Positions 1-62,300 of a stretch of DNA of 64,000 nt are shown one piece after another. The position numbers and the translations under genes were made by a program. Under the pieces are notes generated by a model, which had not been told where the DNA came from, did not search any database, and was given only the letters and a program-made list of their open reading frames with translations. The DNA is from Chrysomallon squamiferum. Lineage: Eukaryota; Mollusca; Gastropoda; Neomphalida; Peltospiridae. The DNA lies in NCBI GenBank assembly GCA_012295275.1, contig CM022674.1, forward strand, positions 14,339,374-14,403,373, in the 5' to 3' direction. How positions within the stretch are numbered: the first letter of the stretch is position 1; every line of letters starts with the position of its first letter.

Positions 1-185
1 AACATTTACTTATCTTGAGTATTGCAACCAAAACATTTACTGACACTGAATACTGCTACTGAAACATTTACCCACCTTTAATAATGCTACTAAAAATTTA
101 CTCATTTTGAATAATGCAACAAAATTATTTGCTCACCTTAAGGACATACTCTAAAATATTTACTGATTTTAAAATATTTACTCAC

Positions 186-38094
<37,909 letters not shown>

Positions 38095-39374
38095 TTTGCT
38101 ATTCTGTGGTGGTGTGTTTAATAAAATAATAATATAACTGTGATCAACAGCTGATAACGTCTGTCATGTTTTTAGTCAATCACAAACGAATCCACCTACT
38201 TCCATGTTTTTCATACGATTACCGCGAGATGGCGCTTGTTGGCCTTAAAAAGACATTTTTCATTCGTTCATCATCGGATTTGTTCGGAAATATCTCATTT
38301 CAAGATACCGCGGATTATCGTAATAATTATTATGCATTGAGTCGTTATTTCCTTTGTTTATTACAATTAAGAGAAAAAAAAAAAAAAAAAAATGTAGTGA
38401 AATAATTATTTTCATTTTTTTATTTCCTGTGGAAATAAATCAGTTATAAAATTAAATTAATTTAATATTTTAATTTCCGAAATGTAGTAGAACTAGGAAA
38501 TTCAACACAGCTACGTTTATCTATTAATTATTCTTGCACCGTCTGCAATCTTTGGTCCTCGAAGTTTAATCAAGTACTGATGTTAGATATTATAAGATAG
38601 TCTGTGAATAATATCCTTTTTTTATGAATAAATCATGTTTATAATATTTCTGTTAATCGAATCATCTAGATTTCATTATTAATGGTTAGTTGATGTCAAA
38701 CATAATTAAATTTGTTTTTCTTGTATTTTTGTTATTCAGTATTTTTATTAATTTGTTTAGACTCGAGCACATGGGTGCACGTGACATTGGCCTATAGTTT
38801 AAAAACGGCACCACTGCTAATTGCATAGTGGCTTAGTCATAAATGCTCTGATAACATCAAATATAGCTTAGGGACTGGTTCCCCAGATTTGTATGTTTTG
38901 ATGTTAACTATGATCAAATAATAGATACGTTTGTGATAAATGTGTATTTTCAGTCATATCATATCACTAGTTTGTATTTTTAGATACATATTTTTGAGTG
39001 CAGAGCGATATGGCCATTATGTTTTCATTGTAGTTCGTAGCTGTTACAACAAAACTCCACATATATTATTTGTAATTCCAAACAAAACAAGCGGATGTAA
39101 TGTTATTGAAATAATAAAAGATATATATCAAATATAAAAAAAAAAAAATATTCATTATATTATTATTATTAGTAGTAGTAGTAGTAGTTTTTATTTCTTT
39201 TTTTTTTTTTTTTTTAAATTAATTTAATTTAATTTTAATCATTTCGAATGAATAAAGGTAAATGGCTTTATAATCTTATTGCTGAAGCGGAATATTTCGA
39301 AGGGATACGATGACCTTCGGGGTAAAGAGCTTACCAAAGCAAACGTGAATATACGCTTGTGGTGAATATTATTA

Positions 39375-39423
<49 letters not shown>

Positions 39424-40565
39424 GAATGATTCGGGAATGGACGAAATATTCCTTCACGATTTTACGAAGCGGAAACACACGATATTGTTTTCCGTATAAC
39501 CTTCAAAAGGTCAGGGTTACATCGGGCTTTCAAGGTCGATTCACCGGTATCGGAAGACAGTTGGTGTGTGCAATTTTTGATTATTTTGTTTTATTTGAAA
39601 AAATTAATTTACAAGTTGCTCTGGAATTTTTATATATAATTTATTTTGATATTCATTTTTACCATATCATTTCTAATTATTTCTGTCAGCAAAAGTTACA
39701 GTTTTGTAAGTTTCAGACATTCCATAACTGTAATATTTTAATTAACTGCATTTGTCTCTCTTTTTCAGTTCTTGTCTTTCTTTCGTTTTTATATTTTTAA
39801 ACGCTGTTTTAGTAGTCACTGACAGTTATAAACTTAAGTTTATTTTTACTGTATTTTTATTTCACTTTTTTCTTTTTTTGTATGCTTTAATAGCATAGTT
39901 AAATGAATAAAAAAAATTATAGGCAATTTCAAAAGAAGGACGGGGGGATGTATGTTTACTAGCTATATAACTTTCTGGTTTAAAAATATTAAAACAGTGA
40001 CCAGTCATCAGTAGGTAATTCCCCAAGTTTTTTGTTTTGAAATTATATTAATAATTGATAAAATTTATAGAAGTGAATATTGTAGATAACTGTTTGATAA
40101 GGCATAGTGTTTTTCTGCAAGTAAATTGTCCAAAATGTGGATGGTTTAGTCTGTGTTTATGTAATATATAAAAATTTAAAATTAATATTATTTTTTAATT
40201 AATTTTAATAATCGGTTATGCACTTGATTTTAATTTAAAACAAAAACTGAATGAATTAGAAATTGTTTAAAAAATAATTAATTTTCATAATTTTATTACT
40301 GTTGAACCTAATATAAAGGAAATATGTAAATGTGAAATGTAGAATATTTATTATAAAAAAGTATGTGATTGATCTTAATTAAAATTGTATAACATTTATT
40401 AATTATTTAGTTATTTTTTTCATTATTATTATTAATGTTATATTTTTTTTTTTTTTTTATTTAAAAAAATAATATTTGAATTATAAATAAGCAAATAAAT
40501 TATTTTAAGACAAAAATGAGTAAAATGTTTTAATTAGTGTTTTTTTTTTTTTTTAGTCCATCAAC
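38095..40565. promoter_or_regulatory. Divergent promoter region between ACAP (minus) and enolase (plus)
   Basis: A 2.4-kb spacer holds both transcription starts. CpG dinucleotides, rare elsewhere, are concentrated at about 38150-38330 (including CGCGAGATGGCGCTTG) and 39245-39565, which fits two unmethylated promoters. An E-box CACGTG (38778-38783) lies upstream of enolase. The enolase coding exon begins after an acceptor at 40556, so a non-coding first exon probably lies near 39.4-39.6 kb, but its ends are not clear. Confidence 0.55.
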
Positions 40566-48145
<7,580 letters not shown>

Positions 48146-48345
48146 ACAGTGCATCTACATAACAGACTCTTCTCTTTTGTTTACTTCTTTATTAAAAAAA
48201 ATGTTTGTTTTCTGTTGACACAGTGTGATGTGTTCAGATTGTGAGGTAATTTCAACTCGTGATGTAGATCTGTTAGAAAATGCTGAGTTACAGAAATAAC
48301 AGATACAACTTTGAACCACATGTAAACTTAAATATTGTAAAAAAA

Positions 48346-48411
48346 AATAAACAATAAAATTCTCTTTACAGTACGTCATATTACAACAACAGTCCTACTG
48401 AACCAAATAAA
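48346..48411 (+). terminator. ENO: Enolase poly(A) signals
   Basis: AATAAA occurs at 48346, 48353 and 48406, 200-265 bases after the stop. Which one is used cannot be told from sequence. Confidence 0.6.
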
Positions 48412-50684
48412 ACTGCTATTAGTATTTGTACAACAATGTTGTTTATTGTGAAGTGGCTACAGCTGTCTGTTCAGTCTGAAACAACTACAACAATGACAGC
48501 AACTGTTATATTTTTAATCATTACAATGCTGTGTTAAACATACTTTTATTAGCATTCTAAGGATCTGTGTATTCATACAGCCAACAACTAAAAAATAAAC
48601 ATTTGAAGGTTTAGGAAATTTCTAATTACATTTGTTGTTTACATCATCTTATCTACCTCCAGGGTTGTAAACCATCCTGATTATAAATGTCTAGAAAACT
48701 GCAAACAGCATTAGTAACATCAGTGTTAGTGTTTGTATATTAAGCATAGACATTGGCCTCAATTCTCAATATGGTAAATCGAATTTTAACAGAACATGAT
48801 ATATCAACTTGATCAAGATTTTCGGTATATTAATAAACTGGAAGAATTTAATGAGATGAGGAATTAAGTCTATTATATCAAGCATTTCTGTTCTAGCAAA
48901 TAGCAATTAAATTAGAAAGGCCTATTTAAAACAAATGTAAAACTTGCTGTTGTTTGTGATATTTAGTTACCCGTTTGCATGAAGTTGTCACTCTGTCAGT
49001 TATTTCTGTTACATTGATAATTATTTCACTAGCCAAATTATCTAGCTTATATTACTACTATTATTATTATTATTATTACATAGTGCTTTGGGTTGTTTGG
49101 TAATTTGTTAAAAAAATTGTAAGCATGTTCCTAATTTAAACAACAATTACAGTTACTTTTAAGAATTTAAAAATTTAGCTTTTACTGTGTTGTCTGCTTG
49201 TAATACATATCTTGTTAATTTTCCACTTTTTTTTTTCTTTTTAAATTTTTACAAGGTTATTAATATTGTCATAAAGAAAAAGAAAATGCATTGTGTGATG
49301 TTGTTTTTGTTTTTTTCTTTGGGTTACTTATAAAACAGTTGTCTAGGCTGTCCAGATATCCAGCTTTTGAGCACTGTCCTTCATCCTGAGCCATCTCAGT
49401 TTGTCCTTTTATACATGTGTAAAAACAAATATTAATTTCTTTCAGTTTGTTACTTATACTGTATAATCTATCGGAGAGTTTGAGATATAACAAAATTTTT
49501 ATTTAAAACAAAAATAAAAAGATTGCCTCATTAAATTATAGTGATGTTTGACATCACTTACATCTAAGTATATTATATATATCTGTATATTTCAACTCAT
49601 TATTAAACATATTTAATTTAGATTGCAAATGTATCACAAAATTTGTTTTAATTAAAACTGTTGTCCTTTTTAGAAATGGAGAAATGGCCACCCTAGATGG
49701 ATCACAGGACTATCCATTCCTAATATGCTGTTTTTATTGTTAAGTTTCCTCTGGTGACCCATGCTTTATAAATAGTTATCATCTGTACTTGAGTGTTTTC
49801 TGTAAATAGCAAATAAAAGGTTTGTTGTTGCTAATCAGTAAAACTAAAAGCAGTCACCACTGAAGAGGTATCAGAATTTTTCTTTGTCCTTGACAAACCA
49901 CAAACTTGACTATTAAGTGTCAACACAGATTGTGTGGAGGTCATATCGATTAATAATAAAGTGCAGCTTGGGTAGGGGGAGGTTTATTTTATGAAAGTAA
50001 TAATTAAACCAATGGTTATTGTGACTAGTATGTATCTGTTCTTTTTCTATGATGCAAAATCAGTATTTTATATAGCTAGATTACTGAGACCTCTATGTCA
50101 CAGGATAAATATCAGAAAAACTCATTTTTAAAAATTATTATTATTGTTTTTATTAAAAAATATTTTAGCAAATCCAAATGATGCTAATTTGAAAAAGAAA
50201 AGGATTATCTTATTGTATTGTTAATGGAATGCTCAGTAAGTTAATAAGACATATTATTGTATTTTAAAATTCAAAACGTTTGGGGTCTGATTCTATTTTC
50301 ATTCTATTTACAAGCTGTGCTGTGTATTACATATCTGTGTATATGTGTGTGAGATTATGGTTTCGAAAGACCCACAAAATTTTAAAAAGTGACTGATTAT
50401 CTTCATTTTAAACACACACACACACACAAACAAAAACATCAGTGTTTGACATTGATAATCGTTAATGTTTAAATGAAGTATCGTTTATTAAACGATTAAT
50501 CCAATAACGACACTAAAGTTAAACATAAAATAAAACTAACTTTCCTTGATATCTGAATGGAGACGTTGACGAAATGGAGAGATATTACAAAGGAAGAAAG
50601 ATTAGTAAGGGAGGTAATTCTAATTTAACGTTTCTACAAATGTTTTTTAAATACTAGTAGCTATTAGATCGAATTAAAATAAGC
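48412..50684. other. Intergenic region between enolase and spermidine synthase
   Basis: AT-rich, with few simple repeats ((ATT)n near 49055-49077, short (CA)n near 50410). No gene was recognised. The last ~230 bases are relatively CpG-rich and probably include the spermidine synthase promoter. Confidence 0.65.
50455..50684 (+). promoter_or_regulatory. SRM: Probable spermidine synthase promoter/5' UTR
   Basis: This CpG-bearing patch (ATCGTTAATG, ATCGTTTATTAAACGAT, AACGACAC, GACGTTGACG) directly precedes the start codon. No TATA box is convincing. Confidence 0.4.
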
Positions 50685-56253
<5,569 letters not shown>

Positions 56254-56294
56254 GAATAACTTCTTAAAACATTGTTTTAACTTTTGTTGAAGGA

Positions 56295-56300
56295 AATAAA
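56295..56300 (+). terminator. SRM: Spermidine synthase poly(A) signal
   Basis: AATAAA lies 42 bases after the stop codon and is followed by a T-rich stretch. Confidence 0.65.
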
Positions 56301-59154
56301 AGAAACTTGTCATGTTCTGAAGTTAATGTTTGTTTTTTTTTTTCATCTTTTTACAAGAAAAATACAAATATTGAGCAAGTGTCTTATTGCAAATTCAATT
56401 GTCTTTTGCAAAATATACTTTTAATTAAAATATTTTTATTAGTAAATGTAATGTTGGTTTTGTTTTGATTTTGGCTCAAGGTTAAATATATTTTTTGAGT
56501 AAGAAAAAACAAAACCAGAAAATTAAATATTTTACATTTAATAATATTAATGAGTATGTAATTGTGGGGTGGGGGGCTGATATGTTATATAAAGAAGTTA
56601 CTCATAGTATCAGTCCTGTGAACAAACAAACAAGACAGGATTTCAAATCAGAGGCTTTAATAGTAAGTAAACACTGACTGATATAGAAATGTTGACACTG
56701 TAACACTGTAACTCCAAGTAGGACACACTGACCAGCTTCTTAAAGCATGGTAAAGATTCTACAGTAGTAAAATCAAACAAATCAAACCAAAACCAAAACC
56801 AAACCTGATGTTTAGATAAAAAGAAAATAATTATAAACAAATATATTGAATAAAACATCAAATACACTATATTAATATATATTTCATTATAATCAAAACT
56901 GATGGGAACTAATTTAAATGTATTTAAATACTAAAATCATCTATATTTAAATATTAAAATCATCTATCAAAGTTCATTATTCATGGCTCCTGGGATAAGT
57001 TATCCATGAGTATAACTGCTACAGTTCAATATTCCATGTCCATATTGTTACATGATATCACAATTGTATGTTCAAGTAGAAGTAATATAAAATAAAACTT
57101 GTAAATGTATGAATAGAGTTTCACTCAGTGTGATACTAATGAAATAGTCAATCAATATAAAATAGGTGATCATTAGATCATTTAAAAACTACTTGAAATT
57201 CATTCAGTCCTAATTAGTATAAGTTTCACCCAAACCCAAATAATCTTTAACAAGCAATTAACTTTAGTTTGTAATTTTACACATATTGTTTGTGTAATAA
57301 CAGGTTCTACTCTCTTTCATATTTACACCCACCTGATACCAGATTATTGGGGTGATTTCATGTTTCTCTTTTTCTGACACTTGGACACTTGACATACTAA
57401 CACTAATACATTTGTCTGTAATTATTTCTACCACTTATGTTAACTAGAACTGATTACATTGTATAAAAGTCTGTATAAAAATTCTTTATACATTTATAAG
57501 ATAATAATAATAACCATGAGCCCTTTAAATACATCTATACAAGATGTTTCTGTAACTATTATTTATATTTTGATTATATTGAAAACATAAACATAATTTC
57601 ACTGAGACATTTTTTCCAAAAAGTTAGAAGTCTAAATAGTAAAATAAAACCACAAAAAGGTTAAATGTAAACATGAAAATAAAATCACACATTTTTTAAA
57701 TGTTTAAATATCAAAATAAAATCACAAAAATGCTAAATGTGTAAACAGCAAAATAAAATCACAAACAGGTTAAATGTGTAAATATCAAAATAAAATCACA
57801 AAAAAGTTAAATGTATAAAAATTTTAACAACTGTGGATTGTAATTGCAATTAACATTTAAAGTAGTTGTGATTCTAACCAATTACTCAGATAATCATATT
57901 TTAATATCTTCATAAAGATTATATAGTAAATTTCTCTGCTGTATTAAAAAGTTCAATGCTTATTTTCTACAGTCTTACAGTTTAGATCTTCACTTGATCA
58001 GGAGTCACTGTAATGAATGATTTGTGAGTTTATTCTGCTGTTAGTGTAGATATGGAAAAAAAGCAAAATACACAGTTTAATATTCATTTTATATTGTCAA
58101 GGCTATCATTTATTTATTATATTTTCAAGATTATCTATGTACTTTTTTATGATTTTGTTTCTAACAGATATCTACTGAATAATGAATGCTCAGAAAACCT
58201 AAATTTTATCTTTTTTTTTGACAAAAGTAACACTTGTTAATTGCAATTAGTGAAAAAAAAAATTAACTCTGCCAATTTGAAATTACATCTTTTTCTTTTC
58301 ATCTTAGGAACATGAAGATTATTTCACTTCCTATTGTACAATACACTTGTCTTCAAAACTTGATCTGCACAAAAAAAAAAAAAGTATAAAATATATATAT
58401 AATATGTAGAATTGTATACATTGAATCTTTTAAAAAAAATATGAGGCAGACATACATGCTGTTATGCATGCTCATAACAGAAAACACACACATACACACA
58501 AGAATAACACTAAATCTGTATTAAAAAATGCATGCCAGATTACAATGAAAAAACATCCAATTATCCAGGCATTTTTTTGGATGGTTTAAAAATAATAAAA
58601 TAAATAAACACACTGAACATGGAGAGAAAACAGAGGTTGAAAGATTTTTCTAACGTCTTAGACTTGAGTTCCTCCACTAAGCTAAAAGACATCACAAAAC
58701 AGGACACAAAGAGGAAGAAAATGAATAATGTTTAAATAAGGGAAATTTGCTTCAGTTAACAGTTGAAATTATGAAGTATTTCAGTTTAGTATTATGAATC
58801 ATTACACAGATTCAGAGCTCTCTATACAAATTTAAAATATCCTGTATCATTTTGTCATACCTATTTTTGAATGACCAAGTAGATATTTTTAACAGAAATA
58901 AATTAAGTAGATGTAGGCAATATTCTTAACACACTGAAAAGATATAGGCAGTGTTTTTTGACAGAAACAAATTAAATAGAGGTAGACAGTGTTTTTAATA
59001 GACTTAGCAGATCTAGGCAGTACTCTTAATGGATTAAGAAGATTTTTAATATGACTGAGTAATTGAGTAGATCTAGGCAGTATTCTTAAGAGAGAAAGAT
59101 TATATTCTAAGGATTGTTATAAATCAGTATTTTGAAAACAGAAGTAATATTTAC
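56301..59154. other. Convergent intergenic region / 3' UTR of the RING gene
   Basis: AT-rich. A ~38-bp degenerate repeat (AAATGTGTAAACAGCAAAAT AAAATCACAAA) lies at about 57600-57830. Degenerate ~40-bp repeats containing AAATTAAGTAGATGTAGGCA lie at about 58865-59100. An acceptor-like site near 58683 could begin a short terminal exon of the RING gene. No other gene was seen. Confidence 0.6.
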
Positions 59155-59310
59155 CTTGAAACATTTTGGTTCTGATATATTCATAACACTTGGGACATCT
59201 CCTTACCAGACGGCAGCAGTTTTTACACACAACGCAGTGACCACATGGCAGAAAAGTGGTGTCAGACATTGTCTTCAAGCACAACATACAGGGAAACATG
59301 AAGTCTTCAT
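59155..59310 (-). CDS. RING finger exon of the ankyrin-RING gene
   Basis: 156 nt encode DEDFMFPCMLCLK, then TTFLPCGHCVVCKNCC and RRCPKCYEYIRTKMFQ. Zinc ligands in order are C, C, C(GH) with H, C, C, C, C, a complete RING-HC set close to the C-terminal RING of mind bomb proteins. Confidence 0.85.
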
Positions 59311-62300
59311 CTGTTTAGTTGCTCAGATTTCCCTTCACTGAATGAAATGATTTTTAGTTTATTTCTTATTACATTTGTCTTGTGTTATTTCATGAATGCA
59401 TGTTTTTAACAGACTGAGCAGATGTGGAAATATTTTAACATAAATGAATTACATATACATACATATATATTTATACTGAATATATATAGGCAGACACAAT
59501 TAAATAGATGTACATACAGTGTTTTAATATACATGTACATACACTAGGCATACATGTTTTGATATACAAAATCATAGATTTTTAACACAAATATGTATTG
59601 AGTAAAAAGGCAGTATTTTACAAATACAGAGGTTATATTTTACAACAAATTTGACATACAAGCATAAAAAATTCAATTTTGAAAAAAGATGTAAATTTAA
59701 CTTTAAAACATTTGTCAAATCACCCCCCACATGGGACATTTTATCCTTGACCATTTCAGATTAAATTTTAGAAAGGTCATCTCAAAGTCATGTGATCCAC
59801 ACGATCATAACAAAGGTCAAAAGGTCAGACCCCAACATTCTCCAAACAGATTTGGAATCCTTATTATATTGCCTTTTCATCAACACCAATTCTATGAAGA
59901 TTGGCCCAGTAGTTCCTGAGAATGAGGGAAATGGTTTTTGGTTTACCCATTTTTCTTAAAAATTTAAAATTTAGGGGGAATGTAAGTGAATGTGTGTAAT
60001 AAAATTTTATATAAAATTGGGATCCAAATAAAAACAAACAATACAAATACAAGTTTCATATAGGTTTTACACAGTCAGGTTTACAAATTTGTAATTTGAC
60101 AAATGAACAGATCTGACATATAAAACCACAAATCTTGACATACAAACTGGACAACTTGAATTTAACATTTCACATCTGAGTTATTAGAAATTACATTGAA
60201 TTCTATAGAACTTTTGATGTTTTATTTTGATGAGGGATGTTGCTATGTCTATAGGTGTCTTTTGAAATTGTTTTGGATGTTATAGTCCACATTTTTTCTT
60301 GATCAAGTAGCATGCAGTCTGTATTCTTTCAATGACTTAATGTTAAAATTAGTGTTTGCCTATAAAAAAAATAAATTTAATTTTTGTATTAAAATAAATA
60401 TAAATATAATGTTTGTATTAAAATAAACAAAATATGTTTATAAAAATAAATATTAATATCAAAACAAATGTAAATATAATGTTTGTATTAAAATAAACAT
60501 AAATATAATGTATCTACTAAAATCAACATAATGTTTGTATTAAAATAAACACAAAGATTTTTGCAATGTTTCAAAGTCTTCAGTTTTCTTGTTATTACAT
60601 TGCTTATTTTTTTTTTTTTCAAGGTATTATATATATATATATATATACATATTGAATAATTTGAATATATATATATGTTCTATATAACATTCATAAATAA
60701 TCTCATCAAAATATTCAATAATTAGAACACAGTGCTGGTATGTGGTTTATTTATTTTTATTATTTTTTAAATTGTGTATGTGCACACAATGCTGACTGAA
60801 AATAACTAACATTTTTTAAAAGGTAGAATTTATCAGAAGAGAATATTCAAAAAAAAGAATTAGTTGTAACAATTTTTTTGTTTTTTCAAAAAATTTTGTA
60901 TTTTCAAAATAATGTTTACTAATTGATGAAATTTTTAAAAAAAGATTAAAAATTTTTTAACATTCTTCCAAAACATATATCAAAACACTAGATTTACTTG
61001 AGAAAGTATTTATTTCTTGAACTTACAACGGCACAGTGGAGAGGAGTTTTTCCACTGTTGTCTTTCAAATCCTTTTCAGCCCCTACAACAAAATACAATC
61101 ATAATGACATCAGAGATGGATAAACCTCTCAGGTGACAAGAGAAGTAACCTGCAGTCACTTTGTGGGTTACTTTTTCCTATTAGCTACAAAGAAACTTTT
61201 ATATACATTGACAGGACAATACATATCATGTCCTTTGTTACTATTCAGACTGAATCTGTGAAGTTCTGCAGTGTAGTCTTAGTACTACAATATTTTATTA
61301 TAAGCAAAGTATACACACCAAATCAAAATATGAAATAACCTTATATAAAGAGTGTTTGATGAGTGGAAAAAGAAAAAACTTATTTCTGACCTTTTTCAAT
61401 GAGAAGTTTGACCATGTCGAAGTTAGCTTGCAAACAGGCCAAGTGTAATGGTGTTAAGTCATTGCCTGTTCTAACATTCAGATCAGCCTTGCCCTGAAAC
61501 ACAGTGACACATTTTCATATTATTTACTGCAGCCATTAATTATTTACTTTGTTATTTTGTTATTTTTATGTTGCTGAGAGATAATGAAATCTGCACTACT
61601 CTGTTGGGTATTCATAGCAGTAACATATTTTTTATAAACCTCCTCAGAGTTAAAAAAAAAAAAAAAAAAAAAAAATGACAACCAGACACAGGATTTGTCA
61701 GAACAAAAATAGAAAATGACTCATGAAATTGTTATTATCCTCATCCTCATATTTTTTTTATTATTATTATTATTATCTTATTATTTTTTTTTTTTTGTTG
61801 TTGTTATTGTTATTGGTTTTGTTGTTATTGATGTTGTTGTTGTTGTTATTATTATTATTTTTAATGTGTTTTACAATCTGATGTAAAGTAAATAACATTT
61901 AAAAAATAAATAAAAAGAAAAAAAAAAAAAAAAAAAAACAAAGAAAATAAACAATAATCAAACAAGAAATAAATAAAATAATTTAATAAATAAATTAATT
62001 AATAAAAATTATTTATTAAATTAATCAATATAGACTTTATTTATTCAGTATTTTCTTAACTACAATCAGTTTATTTAAATTTTCTCTTACCATATCAATT
62101 AAAAGTTCAGCACATTCAATGAAGTTGTTACCAGCTGCAATACTGAGTGCACATGAACAACAATCACTATCCGTTAGAGTGTTGACAGTGCTTATGTCCC
62201 TTTGAAGAATGGTTTCCACAGCACTTTGATGAAACGAATGAAGAAACTGTTTATTTTAAGATTCAGTTATTGAAGAATGAAAATGTTACCAATCAGCTTA

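Noticed and set aside
38166-38405. 79-codon open frame in the ACAP/enolase spacer
   Set aside because: It ends in a poly-A-derived lysine run, has no recognisable domain, and lies in the CpG-rich promoter patch.
58640-58690. Terminal exon of the RING gene after an acceptor-like TTTTAG
   Set aside because: In the required phase it gives one codon and then a stop. It is possible but not supported enough to annotate.
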